This document shows positions 7,184 through 14,220 of a DNA stretch of 14,220 nt, piece by piece. A model generated the notes under the pieces. That model worked only from the letters and a program-made list of their open reading frames with translations. It ran no database searches and was not told where the DNA came from. Source of the DNA: JAGTVG01 sp964389805 (lineage in GTDB: Bacteria > Bacteroidota > Bacteroidia > Cytophagales > Cyclobacteriaceae); the NCBI GenBank assembly GCA_964389805.1, contig CAYMFU010000232.1, positions 1 to 14,220 on the forward strand. The letters run 5' to 3'. Within the stretch, counting starts at the first letter, position 1; each line of letters begins with the position of its first letter. A program made the translations under genes and the position numbers.

Positions 7184-8434
7184 ATGAAAAGAAGAACATT
7201 TTTACTTTCCACATCTCTGGCGGGATTGGGACCTTCTATTTTTTTAAACAGAATTTTCAAAAGATCACCAAAAATGGAAAATCAGACTACAACAGAACAA
7301 ATCAAGCCCCTGGCATTTACCATGTGGGATTTTTCCTGGCTAGAACGCAGGTGGAGTGGTGCTGGTTATGAAGATTGGGATAAAGCTCTTGCAGAATTGG
7401 TGGATCGCGGCTATAATGCAGTGCGTATAGATGCATACCCACATCTTATCGCAAATGGAAAGAATAAAAAATGGAAATTAATGCCTGTCTGGTCCGTATT
7501 AGACTGGGGAAGTCCTATGACAATCCAAGTCCGGATACAACCTTCTTTAAATGAGTTTATTGCCAAATGTCGGGATCATAAGGTAAAAGTTGGCTTGTCT
7601 ACCTGGTACAGAGAGGATGTGGATAATGTAAGGATGAAAATTGCATCACCAGATATAATGGCTGACCAATGGATTAAAACCATTGAAAGTATCGATGAGG
7701 AAGGTTTGCTGGATAATGTATTTTATGTTGACCTATGTAATGAATGGCCCGGGGATCTATGGGCTCCGTATTTTAAAAATAACCCACCTGAATTAACCTG
7801 GGGAGGGTGGTATACGACCAACTCCATGGCCTGGATGGCAAAAGCAGTAGAAAAAGTGAAGAAAGCTTTTCCGGATTTACCCGCGGGTATCTCTTTTGAA
7901 ATTAAAAAACTTGATGAACTTCAGAAACAGGATGTTTCATTCGTCGATTACCTTGAACCGCATATCTGGATGAGTCAACGAAACGATAATGAATTCTACA
8001 GGAAAATGAAATTTCAGGATGATACCTTCAGTTTTAAAGGTTTTGAAACGATGGTAGCCAAGGGATTTGATTTATATAATTCAGATAAAACCTATTGGCA
8101 AAGTCTGTTAACCAACTATATTAAAGAGCTGGGTATGTTGGCAGGTGAATTGAATCAACCCTGTATGACTTCAGAATGTTGGGCGGTTGTGAATTATAAG
8201 GACCTGCCTGGACTGGATTGGGGATGGATCAAGGAATTATGTGCACTGGGAGCGATTACTGCTGCCGATACCGGTCAATGGTTGGCTGTTTCAACAAGTA
8301 ATTTTTGTGGTCCTCAGTTTACTGGTATGTGGCGGGATATTGAGTGGCATCAAAAATTAACGAATCATATCCGGACGGCCAAAGTGAATGACGATCTACT
8401 GGATTCAAAATTGGTGAAAAGAATGCAATTATGA
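7184..8434 (+). CDS. Cellulase-like TIM-barrel glycoside hydrolase candidate with Tat-like signal
   Basis: A 416-residue protein from the ATG at 7184; an in-frame TTG at 7163 would add seven residues ahead of the signal, so the ATG is preferred. The N terminus KRRTFLLSTSLAG is a Tat-like signal. The body looks like a clan GH-A (GH5-like) barrel: GYNAVRIDAYPH (strand 2), VKVGLSTWYR (strand 3), YVDLCNEWPG with Asn186-Glu187 as the expected acid/base pair on strand 4, DYLEPHIW (strand 6), and TSECW with Glu331 as candidate nucleophile on strand 7. The acid/nucleophile spacing fits a retaining hydrolase. It is most like the unassigned 'cellulase-like' proteins of Bacteroidota, and no substrate can be given. 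It directly follows the GH95 gene, suggesting both act on the same glycan outside the cytoplasm. Confidence 0.78.
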   Translation: MKRRTFLLSTSLAGLGPSIFLNRIFKRSPKMENQTTTEQIKPLAFTMWDFSWLERRWSGAGYEDWDKALAELVDRGYNAVRIDAYPHLIANGKNKKWKLMPVWSVLDWGSPMTIQVRIQPSLNEFIAKCRDHKVKVGLSTWYREDVDNVRMKIASPDIMADQWIKTIESIDEEGLLDNVFYVDLCNEWPGDLWAPYFKNNPPELTWGGWYTTNSMAWMAKAVEKVKKAFPDLPAGISFEIKKLDELQKQDVSFVDYLEPHIWMSQRNDNEFYRKMKFQDDTFSFKGFETMVAKGFDLYNSDKTYWQSLLTNYIKELGMLAGELNQPCMTSECWAVVNYKDLPGLDWGWIKELCALGAITAADTGQWLAVSTSNFCGPQFTGMWRDIEWHQKLTNHIRTAKVNDDLLDSKLVKRMQL

Positions 8435-8618
8435 ACCGGGTTGAAGACTTCATACTAGGTTATTCACGAAGCTATTATACTGGATGAAACCGTTCCGTAT
8501 GTATTTAAAAAAGATTGATTTTTAAACCTTAGATCATTTAGGCTCACAGATCGTATTATTTGATCGTTTTTTAATTTCTTCCAATACTTGTCCTTACAAA
8601 CAATCGAAAAATGAATAT

Positions 8619-8651
8619 AATTAGAGGCCAATTCATCATTGGCTTCTAATT
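8619..8651. terminator. Bidirectional hairpin terminator between convergent transcription units
   Basis: AATTAGAGGCCAA (8619-8631) pairs with TTGGCTTCTAATT (8639-8651): 13 pairs with one G-T wobble and a 7-base loop. The minus-strand continuation reads ATATTCATTTTTCG and the plus-strand continuation ATTCGTCTTTATGTTT, both U-rich in RNA. It lies 184 bases after the TIM-barrel stop and 14 bases after the Gfo/Idh stop, so it can serve both directions. Confidence 0.75.
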
Positions 8652-8665
8652 ATTCGTCTTTATGT

Positions 8666-9958
8666 TTAAGCCTTTATTACTTTTTCATTTGTTTTGTCCC
8701 AACGCAAATAGGCGTTTTCACGGAAAGATTGAACACCCATCATGCAGACTACTACGCCATAATAACCCAGGTTCTGGTCACATTTCAGGGCTTCCCCTTT
8801 ACGGATGGCATTTAAAAGATTGCGTTGGTGAAGTGTAATATCTTCCGCGCCCGTCTTATTATAGACGATCTCCCCATCTTGATTTACATTTTCCCCAGTC
8901 CCGCTGATCACAGAATCCATTACAGATTTCTGTGGAGTGATCACGAATCCGCTTCTGGTAAATTCAAGTGTTCCCTTATGCCCCCTGATAAGGTGCCTGA
9001 TCGGAGTATCATTGGCTAAGGAAGATACGGCCAAAGCAGTTAGCCCTTCAGGGTAGTTTACCATCATATTGAATGTGTCAGGAATTTCACCCCTTGTTTT
9101 TTCATAATGCCACAATCCACCAGAGGCGACTACTGTATCTGGAAATTTCAAATCTATGGACTTCAGGATCCGTGTTATCCGATGGATAAACAAGTCGGTT
9201 GCTATTCCGCCTGAATAATCCCAGTATTTCCTCCATTGAAAATACCTTCTTGGATCCCAGGCGACTGTTGGTGCAGGCCCAAGCCAGGCCTCCCAATCCA
9301 GGTTTACACCCGGTTTGGCATCGTTGTCAATCTCATAAGCCCAGAAATCATCGCCTTTATAATTCCTTGAATAATCGATATGTGCCATTACTACATCTCC
9401 CAATGCACCTTCATTAATATACTTATTAGCCGTTTCATATGAATCATCCGACATGCCCTGTACGCCAACCTGTAATTTCACTGTGGCAGTTTTCATAGCT
9501 TCTACTACTTCCCTGGATTCTTCTATAGAATGCGTCATGGGCTTTTCAGTATAGATATGCTTGCCTGCATCGATAGCATCAAGGATCATCCTGTGGTGCC
9601 AGTGTTCCGGAGTGGCTATAAGAACACTATCGATATCTTTATCATTTAATATGTCCAGGTAACTTTTAACCCCTTTTGCCTCGGTTTTTACTTTAGCTGC
9701 ATCCAATCTCTTATCAAAAATGTCGCATACGGTAGTTATAGCTACATCATCGGTTTCTTTCATCTTCAATAATGCACTCATGTGGGCATTGGCCATGCCG
9801 CCGCAACCAATAACACCCATATTGATCCTTTCATTAGCGTTAATAATACGGGAATAGGATTTTGCTGTTGATGAAACGACAGGACCCAGACTGGCAGAAA
9901 GGCCTATTCCTGCGCTGTTCCTTATAAACTTCCTCCTGGATATTGATTTCTTCTTCAT
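8666..9958 (-). CDS. Tat-exported Gfo/Idh/MocA-family oxidoreductase
   Basis: A 430-residue protein. A good twin-arginine signal opens it (SRRKFIR, residues 7-13, then a Gly/Ala/Ser-rich stretch to about 30). The Rossmann domain follows, with the dinucleotide motif GVIGCGGMA (48-56), ATPEHWHH (115-122) and the family Glu-Lys-Pro (EKP, 138-140). The C-terminal alpha/beta domain has GGIATDLFIH with Asp255 and His259 at the usual catalytic positions. Exported members probably carry tightly bound NAD(P) through the Tat pore. They act either as sugar oxidoreductases or, as in GH109, as NAD-dependent glycosidases that oxidise C3 transiently. Which applies cannot be decided here. It is the last of four minus-strand genes; the 224-base gap before it (9959-10182) contains nothing I can assign. 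Confidence 0.9.
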   Translation of the reverse strand: MKKKSISRRKFIRNSAGIGLSASLGPVVSSTAKSYSRIINANERINMGVIGCGGMANAHMSALLKMKETDDVAITTVCDIFDKRLDAAKVKTEAKGVKSYLDILNDKDIDSVLIATPEHWHHRMILDAIDAGKHIYTEKPMTHSIEESREVVEAMKTATVKLQVGVQGMSDDSYETANKYINEGALGDVVMAHIDYSRNYKGDDFWAYEIDNDAKPGVNLDWEAWLGPAPTVAWDPRRYFQWRKYWDYSGGIATDLFIHRITRILKSIDLKFPDTVVASGGLWHYEKTRGEIPDTFNMMVNYPEGLTALAVSSLANDTPIRHLIRGHKGTLEFTRSGFVITPQKSVMDSVISGTGENVNQDGEIVYNKTGAEDITLHQRNLLNAIRKGEALKCDQNLGYYGVVVCMMGVQSFRENAYLRWDKTNEKVIKA

Positions 9959-10182
9959 AATAAAAAGTTTAGTAATATGATATTGAAATTTATTTCAGTA
10001 CTTTATAAATAAGAGCTCCTTAATTTACTTGAAAATATGTTTAAAACGTATAATTTATAATAAAACTACCTCTTGTTTTGCATTATATCCGGGAACTATG
10101 TCAATACCTGATCCTGACCATGTAAGAACGCTTATCAGTCCATGATTTCTTTTAAGATTAGAGATGATGTATTCTATAAAGA

Positions 10183-11493
10183 TCATTTCGAAAACTTAAT
10201 CCAGTCCAGTGCCAGCAGGTCCTCACCCTCTCCATAGAAATTTATCCAGAAGGCATGTACACCTTTAGTCGTCTCAATTTCTCCGTTAAATTCCTGCCAG
10301 GTTATTCCATCTCCTTCAGGTATTTCAACAGATCCGATTTCCTTATGCCAGGGTTGATCTAGAGAGATGGAAATCTTTCCCCCCTTAAATGCTTTTACAT
10401 TAACAGTAAAACTTTTAATGCCATCTTTAAAATCAATGTATTTATATGCAACATTATCCAAATGATTGACTTTGCCCAGTTCCTCTTTATATTTCTCAAA
10501 GGCCTGGATCCTCACGTTCCCAAACAAGAGGCAGGCGCGTTCCGCCTCCAGTTTTTCCAGGGCATTTAAAGGAGGCCCCGCTCCCTGTGTGGTCATTTCC
10601 GCCTCAATAATACGGCCATCCTCAGTGAAATTAATAGGCTCTATGCAGGCTTTTCGCATCATTCGGCTGTTATGTGTGGATCGGTGATAAAACACATACC
10701 ATTGACCTTTATATTGTGCAATAGATCCATGGTTATTCCAGCTGGAAGGATCGGAATATTTGTTATCCACAATAACGCCACCGTACTTAAAAGGACCTAG
10801 CGGTGAATTGCTGGTCGCATAACCAATACACGTTGGACGGTTGCCCCGGCTAATGTCAGCGTAAATGAAATAGTAAATGTCATTTCTTTTCACCATAAAT
10901 CCCCCTTCATGAAAATAATGCTCCTTTTCCGTTACAAGATCCCTGACAATGGTAGTTGTATCGATTTCTTTCATATTGGGCTTGAGCTTAGCGATTTTGG
11001 CAGAGAATTGCCCCCATATGAAATAACCCTGCCCGTCATCATCTATAAAAACTGCAGGATCGATTTCCTCAATCCCCTTCAATTCTATCTTTTGTCCATT
11101 TTTAAACGGACCGGTCGGTCTACTGGAGGTAGCGACACCCTCAGTTCCATTTATATCAGACAAGCAATAGTACAGATAATAGGTGCCATCTTTATACATC
11201 GCATCAGGAGCAAAAAGAACAGCATCGCTGTAAGGTACCTGATCGTTATCGCCTTTAGAGGCAAACCGGTCTTCATGGATTCTCCAATTGATCAAATTAT
11301 TGGTTTCAAGGACATGATGCCTCCAGGAGCAATAATAATCTGGGCTCTCATCCAGGGAACCGTAGACGTATAGTTTCCCATCATCCCATACCCGGGCTGT
11401 TGGATCAGCAATATATATTCCGGCTGGGACAATTGGATTTTGAGCGAAAGTGTAATGAAAGGCCAGTAAGAAAATAAAAAATAAAAACCTCAT
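10183..11493 (-). CDS. Secreted GH43 glycosidase with C-terminal CBM6-like domain
   Basis: A 436-residue protein with a Sec signal peptide (MRFLFFIFLLAFHYTFA, cleavage expected before QNP). The five-bladed beta-propeller carries the three GH43 carboxylates by motif: base Asp30 (IADPTARVWDDG), pKa modulator Asp145 (EIDPAVFIDDDG) and acid Glu196 (HEGGFMVKRNDIYYF). FAPDAMY (95-101) and NNHGS with His255 are further family landmarks. From about 310 a beta-sandwich of CBM6 type follows, ending in LDWIKF, typical of that fold. GH43 enzymes are inverting arabinofuranosidases, xylosidases, arabinanases or galactosidases; the exact activity is not readable. It lies 134 bases downstream of the cupin gene on the same strand, and 224 bases separate it from the Gfo/Idh gene. 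Confidence 0.92.
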   Translation of the reverse strand: MRFLFFIFLLAFHYTFAQNPIVPAGIYIADPTARVWDDGKLYVYGSLDESPDYYCSWRHHVLETNNLINWRIHEDRFASKGDNDQVPYSDAVLFAPDAMYKDGTYYLYYCLSDINGTEGVATSSRPTGPFKNGQKIELKGIEEIDPAVFIDDDGQGYFIWGQFSAKIAKLKPNMKEIDTTTIVRDLVTEKEHYFHEGGFMVKRNDIYYFIYADISRGNRPTCIGYATSNSPLGPFKYGGVIVDNKYSDPSSWNNHGSIAQYKGQWYVFYHRSTHNSRMMRKACIEPINFTEDGRIIEAEMTTQGAGPPLNALEKLEAERACLLFGNVRIQAFEKYKEELGKVNHLDNVAYKYIDFKDGIKSFTVNVKAFKGGKISISLDQPWHKEIGSVEIPEGDGITWQEFNGEIETTKGVHAFWINFYGEGEDLLALDWIKFSK

Positions 11494-11627
11494 TGGATCT
11501 AAAAATTTGTGCTTACTAAAATAGCTTATTTCTGATAATTTTATGTTATATGTTTTTTCATAAATACACTCCTTTACAGTTACAAAATCTTTTAGAAAAG
11601 TGCTTGCAAAAATTGAATTTAAAAAAA

Positions 11628-11990
11628 TTAAATTTCTTCCAGGTCCCTTCGGGTAAATTTGCCGTCATTATCCCCGGTATTCAAGGTGCCTGCAGGTTCG
11701 AAAAGCATAACGGACACTTCTTTTTCAGCCACAGGCCTGTGTTCAACTCCTTTAGGGATCACAATGAATTCATTCGGATGGAGAATTGCCGTATGATCTC
11801 TGAATTCAATCTTCAGGCAGCCTTCAAGTACATAGAACATCTCATCTTCATTTTCATGTTTATGCCAGACAAAATCACCCTTGGCTTTGGCCAGTTTTAC
11901 GTGTTGACCGTTTAATGCTCCAATAATCCTTGGATTCCAGAAATCTGAAAAACTTGCCAGCTTATCTTTAATATTTACTACAGGTATCAT
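11628..11990 (-). CDS. Small cupin-domain protein
   Basis: A 120-residue single-domain cupin. Motif 1 is GDFVWHKHENEDEMFYVLEG, giving His43, His45 and Glu50 as likely metal ligands. Motif 2 is PNEFIVIPKGVEHRP, with His84 as the fourth ligand. With all four ligands present, metal binding is likely. No signal peptide is seen, so it should be cytoplasmic. Small cupins act as isomerases, dioxygenases or sugar-binding proteins, and nothing here decides between them. It sits between the monooxygenase-like gene and the GH43 gene, all on the minus strand; gaps of 263 and 134 bases make a single operon uncertain. Confidence 0.88.
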   Translation of the reverse strand: MIPVVNIKDKLASFSDFWNPRIIGALNGQHVKLAKAKGDFVWHKHENEDEMFYVLEGCLKIEFRDHTAILHPNEFIVIPKGVEHRPVAEKEVSVMLFEPAGTLNTGDNDGKFTRRDLEEI

Positions 11991-12253
11991 CTGATTAGAT
12001 TTAAATGTTAATTGGTCTGATTCACATATTTTATATGAAATTCCAAAGGAGGATCAGTTTTGCTCGGCAATTAAACGATCTTCTTCCAAAAAATGAGGAA
12101 TGCCGTATAAATGCCGTACAAAATAGCCATTAAATGTTTTAACTGAAAGTCAATTACCGTTTCCCCTTGTTCAATTAATTGGATTGTATTTGAGCATCCC
12201 CTTAATCGTGCTGTTGATTAGTGGTTTAGTTATTACTTTAAGAAATTTCAGAA

Positions 12254-12571
12254 TTAATATCTGATCTCGTCAACGATCTCATAGTGTTGCGATGTATTGT
12301 CGTATCTGGATAGGACCTGCCTTGCTTTTTCGGGCACATAGGATTTCGCATAATTTTCACCCATGAAGTTCTTTATGCAATTCAGATTGTCAAACTGCAT
12401 GATGGTAATGAACTCTATTTCATCTTTTAAAGTCCTTTTCAACAAACTGATCTTCCTGTAGCCTCTGATCATTTTTTTCTCAATTGAGGGGAATATCTCT
12501 TTTTTTAACAAATCCTCATACTTCGAAGCATTTTCGAAGGTAGTCCATCCATGCCATATTCTAGCAATCAT
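12254..12571 (-). CDS. Antibiotic-biosynthesis-monooxygenase-like small protein
   Basis: A 105-residue cytoplasmic protein with the layout of a dimeric alpha/beta-barrel (ABM) fold: MIARIWHGWT as first strand, a helix with YEDLLKKEIFPSI, IRGYRKISLLKR as second strand, EIEFITIMQFDNL as third strand, a helix, and a C-terminal HYEIVDEI strand. The first-strand IARIWHGWT and the GENYAKSYVPEKARQVLSRYD helix are close to the pattern of this group as I know it. Members may oxidise small quinone-like molecules or simply bind ligands; many have no known substrate. The gene is divergent from the sulfotransferase gene, with 74 bases between the two starts, and may be the first of the minus-strand genes. 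Confidence 0.82.
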   Translation of the reverse strand: MIARIWHGWTTFENASKYEDLLKKEIFPSIEKKMIRGYRKISLLKRTLKDEIEFITIMQFDNLNCIKNFMGENYAKSYVPEKARQVLSRYDNTSQHYEIVDEIRY

Positions 12572-12645
12572 ATTCTTTTCTCTTTAGAACAATTTATCCT
12601 GATATTTTATATATTGAATCCAGCTGCTATAAAAAATCCCTGCAT

Positions 12646-13830
12646 ATGCCGGATTTAATAAAAATAATAGATTGGTTTAGAAATCCCGTCCATCAGTTGA
12701 ACATTTTTAATCCGGTATGGGAAAAAGAGGCACTCTTCAAAAGCGCATTTAAAAATTCAGGCTATGTAAATAGTATTGGTCAGGGCACAGCTATGGAAGG
12801 CCTGGATACACTTTTATTATCTATTCGCAACCAGGATTCGCTACACCTGATAGGTGAAATCACCTTGTATACCCTGATTAAAAGAAGCATCAGGAACCGG
12901 TCCAGGTATCTTCATATAAGAGAGAATAATAAGAATAAAGACTTTCCGCTCAATCCTCCCATCATCATAACCGGACTTTCAAGATCAGGTACTACCTTTC
13001 TCCACAGGTTATTGTCTATAAATCCCGAACTATATGCTTTTCCCTTATGGGAGCTATTTGATCCTTTCACAAGATCCGGAATCCGGGATGTCCGTAAATT
13101 GAAAACGAAATCTGAAATTAATGTAAAAAACATCTTATTACCGGACTTGGATAAGAAACATTATACCAGGGCAAATAATACAGAAGAATGTATCATGCTT
13201 CTTGCAAATAGTTTTAATTCCCAGTTGTTTATAGATATTGCTCCCTTACCTGAATATCTGGAATGGATAATTGGCGCTGACCGGTATGAAACCTATCAGG
13301 AATACTATGACCAATTGAGGATTCTGCAATCCTTTCATCCTGATAAACGGTTTATTTTAAAAGCCCCAAATCATCTTGGAAATTTAAATGAACTAATAAA
13401 GTATATCCCGGAAGCCACTGTAATACAGATGCACCGATCGCCATTGGAATGTATTAATAGCCTGGCAAGTTTACGGCAAACTTTGTATAGAATAGTAACC
13501 CGGGAAGTTAATATTCATGAGACAAAAAACCAGATCATTAAATTATTCGAAAATGAAATTGCAAGAAATCTGGAATTTCATGAAAGCTTCCCAGACAGGG
13601 TTCTATCACTGTCCTACAAAAAGCTGGTTTCTGATCCTATCGGAAATTTAAAAGATATCTACGCTAAGGCGGCAATTCTCTGGACAGATACTTTGAAGGA
13701 TATTTCTACTAATTATATAGATGATCTAAAAAACCTTAGGGGTAGCCACAATTATAAACAGGAGAACCTGGATAAGCCGATGCCCGACAGTATAGTAAAG
13801 TACGAAGCTCATTTCAAGGATCTCTTATAG
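12646..13830 (+). CDS. PAPS-dependent sulfotransferase-family protein
   Basis: A 394-residue protein of the Sulfotransfer_3-like type. The 5'-phosphosulfate-binding loop is PIIITGLSRSGTTFLHRLL (residues 105-123), the counterpart of a P-loop. The 3'-phosphate-binding segment is HRSPLECINSL (263-273), preceded by RFILKAPNHLGNL (235-247), a typical core motif. The family moves sulfate from PAPS to a hydroxyl or amine of a carbohydrate, lipid or small molecule. No signal peptide or membrane segment is evident, so it should act in the cytoplasm. It is divergent from the monooxygenase-like gene and 99 bases upstream of the alpha/beta hydrolase gene. The length fits the family and the gene seems intact. 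The acceptor cannot be inferred. Confidence 0.9.
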   Translation: MPDLIKIIDWFRNPVHQLNIFNPVWEKEALFKSAFKNSGYVNSIGQGTAMEGLDTLLLSIRNQDSLHLIGEITLYTLIKRSIRNRSRYLHIRENNKNKDFPLNPPIIITGLSRSGTTFLHRLLSINPELYAFPLWELFDPFTRSGIRDVRKLKTKSEINVKNILLPDLDKKHYTRANNTEECIMLLANSFNSQLFIDIAPLPEYLEWIIGADRYETYQEYYDQLRILQSFHPDKRFILKAPNHLGNLNELIKYIPEATVIQMHRSPLECINSLASLRQTLYRIVTREVNIHETKNQIIKLFENEIARNLEFHESFPDRVLSLSYKKLVSDPIGNLKDIYAKAAILWTDTLKDISTNYIDDLKNLRGSHNYKQENLDKPMPDSIVKYEAHFKDLL

Positions 13831-13889
13831 AGTATTCCATTCTTCACAATTGATGGCTTAATTTAAATGAACTATCCATTTATGTTTTC

Positions 13890-13904
13890 ATCAAATTATT
13901 TGAT
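13890..13904. repeat. Short palindrome upstream of the alpha/beta hydrolase gene
   Basis: ATCAAA-TTA-TTTGAT is a perfect inverted repeat with 6-base arms, 25 bases before the ATG at 13930. It could be an operator or a small hairpin. AT-rich palindromes of this size arise by chance, so the call is tentative. Confidence 0.25.
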
Positions 13905-13929
13905 ATTTTGTATTGAAAATTAAAATATT

Positions 13930-14220
13930 ATGAGAACGAAACGGTTGGTATCTGGCACGATGCTATTGTGTCTACTTCATTTGAATATTAATCTTAACGG
14001 CGCTGAGGTCATTAAAAAGCAAATGGTGTATAAAACGATCAATGATATTGAACTATCTGTAGATATGTTTTACCTCGAACAAAATGAGGCCGAAAAGGTT
14101 TCTCCGGCCATCGCTTTCTTCCATGGAGGGGGATGGGTTTATGGCAGCCCCCAGGAATTTCATGGAGCATGCGAGCGATTTGCAAGAAATGGATTTATAA
14201 CCTTTTCTTTTCAGTATCGA
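13930..14220 (+). CDS. Secreted alpha/beta hydrolase (HSL/esterase-like), 3' end beyond the window
   Basis: The first 97 codons are present and open to the window edge. The N terminus is a Sec-type signal (MRTKR, then the hydrophobic SGTMLLCLLHL, cleavage near residue 24). KKQMVYKTINDIELSVDMFY is the usual first strand pair of this fold. AIAFFHGGGWVYGSP contains the HGGGW oxyanion-hole motif (65-69) of the hormone-sensitive-lipase/acetyl-esterase group. Such enzymes hydrolyse short-chain esters, and near glycosidases often remove acetyl groups from glycans, which is an inference here. The nucleophile Ser and the rest of the catalytic triad lie beyond the window. The ATG at 13930 puts the positive signal-peptide residues first. 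Confidence 0.85.
   Translation, partial: MRTKRLVSGTMLLCLLHLNINLNGAEVIKKQMVYKTINDIELSVDMFYLEQNEAEKVSPAIAFFHGGGWVYGSPQEFHGACERFARNGFITFSFQYR

Noticed and set aside
8535..8575. T-run after GATCG repeats (near 8560) as a second terminator for the TIM-barrel gene.
   Set aside because: The GATCG copies are direct, not inverted, so no stem forms; the hairpin at 8619-8651 is a far better terminator.
11536..11570. Minus-strand AAAGGAG followed by ATG and a six-codon peptide (MKKHIT) upstream of the GH43 gene, as a possible leader peptide.
   Set aside because: No attenuator hairpins or codon pattern linked to a regulatory amino acid; Bacteroidota starts rarely depend on Shine-Dalgarno, so the match is probably chance.
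12099..12118. Direct repeat of ATGCCGTA in tandem in the gap near 12100.
   Set aside because: Two 8-base copies only, with no further copies or flanking structure; too short to call an element.
12071..12217. Minus-strand open stretch of 48 codons in the 263-base gap between the cupin and monooxygenase-like genes, encoding a hydrophobic tail (LMAILYGIYTAFLIFWKKIV).
   Set aside because: No usable start codon near its upstream end, no family recognised, and a stretch this short is expected by chance in AT-rich DNA. It could be the remnant of a membrane protein gene, but I cannot support it.
13881..13888. TATGTTTT as a -7 promoter element for the alpha/beta hydrolase gene.
   Set aside because: The nearest upstream TTG is 28 bases away, outside the usual 17-23 base spacing.

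Overview
The window looks like chromosomal DNA of a Bacteroidota bacterium, probably a free-living polysaccharide degrader. The evidence is AT-rich intergenic DNA, starts with little Shine-Dalgarno signal, exported enzymes with Tat or lipoprotein signals, and the families present (GH95, GH43 with a CBM6-like tail, Tat-exported Gfo/Idh/MocA protein, fucose-isomerase-like protein). This is inferred from gene content; no 16S rRNA or other taxonomic marker is present.

Layout, left to right. (1) The last 30 codons of a gene ending in an outer-membrane-barrel-like C terminus, followed by a strong intrinsic terminator. (2) A Tat-exported protein with an L-fucose/L-arabinose isomerase-like fold, convergent with an extended-SDR reductase of the dihydroflavonol-4-reductase type; only 12 bp separate their stop codons. 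(3) A prokaryotic pentameric ligand-gated ion channel (GLIC/ELIC-type) interrupted by an in-frame amber codon, followed by a small cysteine-containing envelope protein. (4) A plus-strand pair: a GH95 alpha-L-fucosidase lipoprotein and a Tat-like, cellulase-like TIM-barrel protein. (5) A block of four minus-strand genes facing that pair across a shared hairpin terminator: in transcription order, a small antibiotic-biosynthesis-monooxygenase-like protein, a cupin, a GH43 enzyme with a C-terminal CBM6-like domain, and a Tat-exported Gfo/Idh/MocA oxidoreductase. (6) On the plus strand, a sulfotransferase and the first 97 codons of a secreted alpha/beta hydrolase with an HGGGW oxyanion motif.

How it fits together. 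Five or six genes (fucose-isomerase-like, GH95, TIM-barrel, Gfo/Idh, GH43, esterase-like) are consistent with outside-the-cytoplasm breakdown of a fucosylated, possibly acylated plant or algal glycan. No SusC/SusD pair, TonB receptor, sulfatase or regulator is visible, so this is either the edge of a polysaccharide utilization locus or a looser saccharolytic region. The sulfotransferase, SDR, ion channel and small cupin/monooxygenase genes have no obvious place in that pathway.

The observation most worth a second look is the ion channel. Its amber codon lies just after the conserved loop-A Trp. Restoring one base before the stop and removing one at it gives the family-typical WxP sequence, so two closely spaced compensating indels explain the break better than a simple nonsense substitution. 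I saw no CRISPR array, tRNA, rRNA or intact mobile element. No stretch longer than 300 bases lacks a gene; gaps of 188 to 263 bases are described where they contain something.
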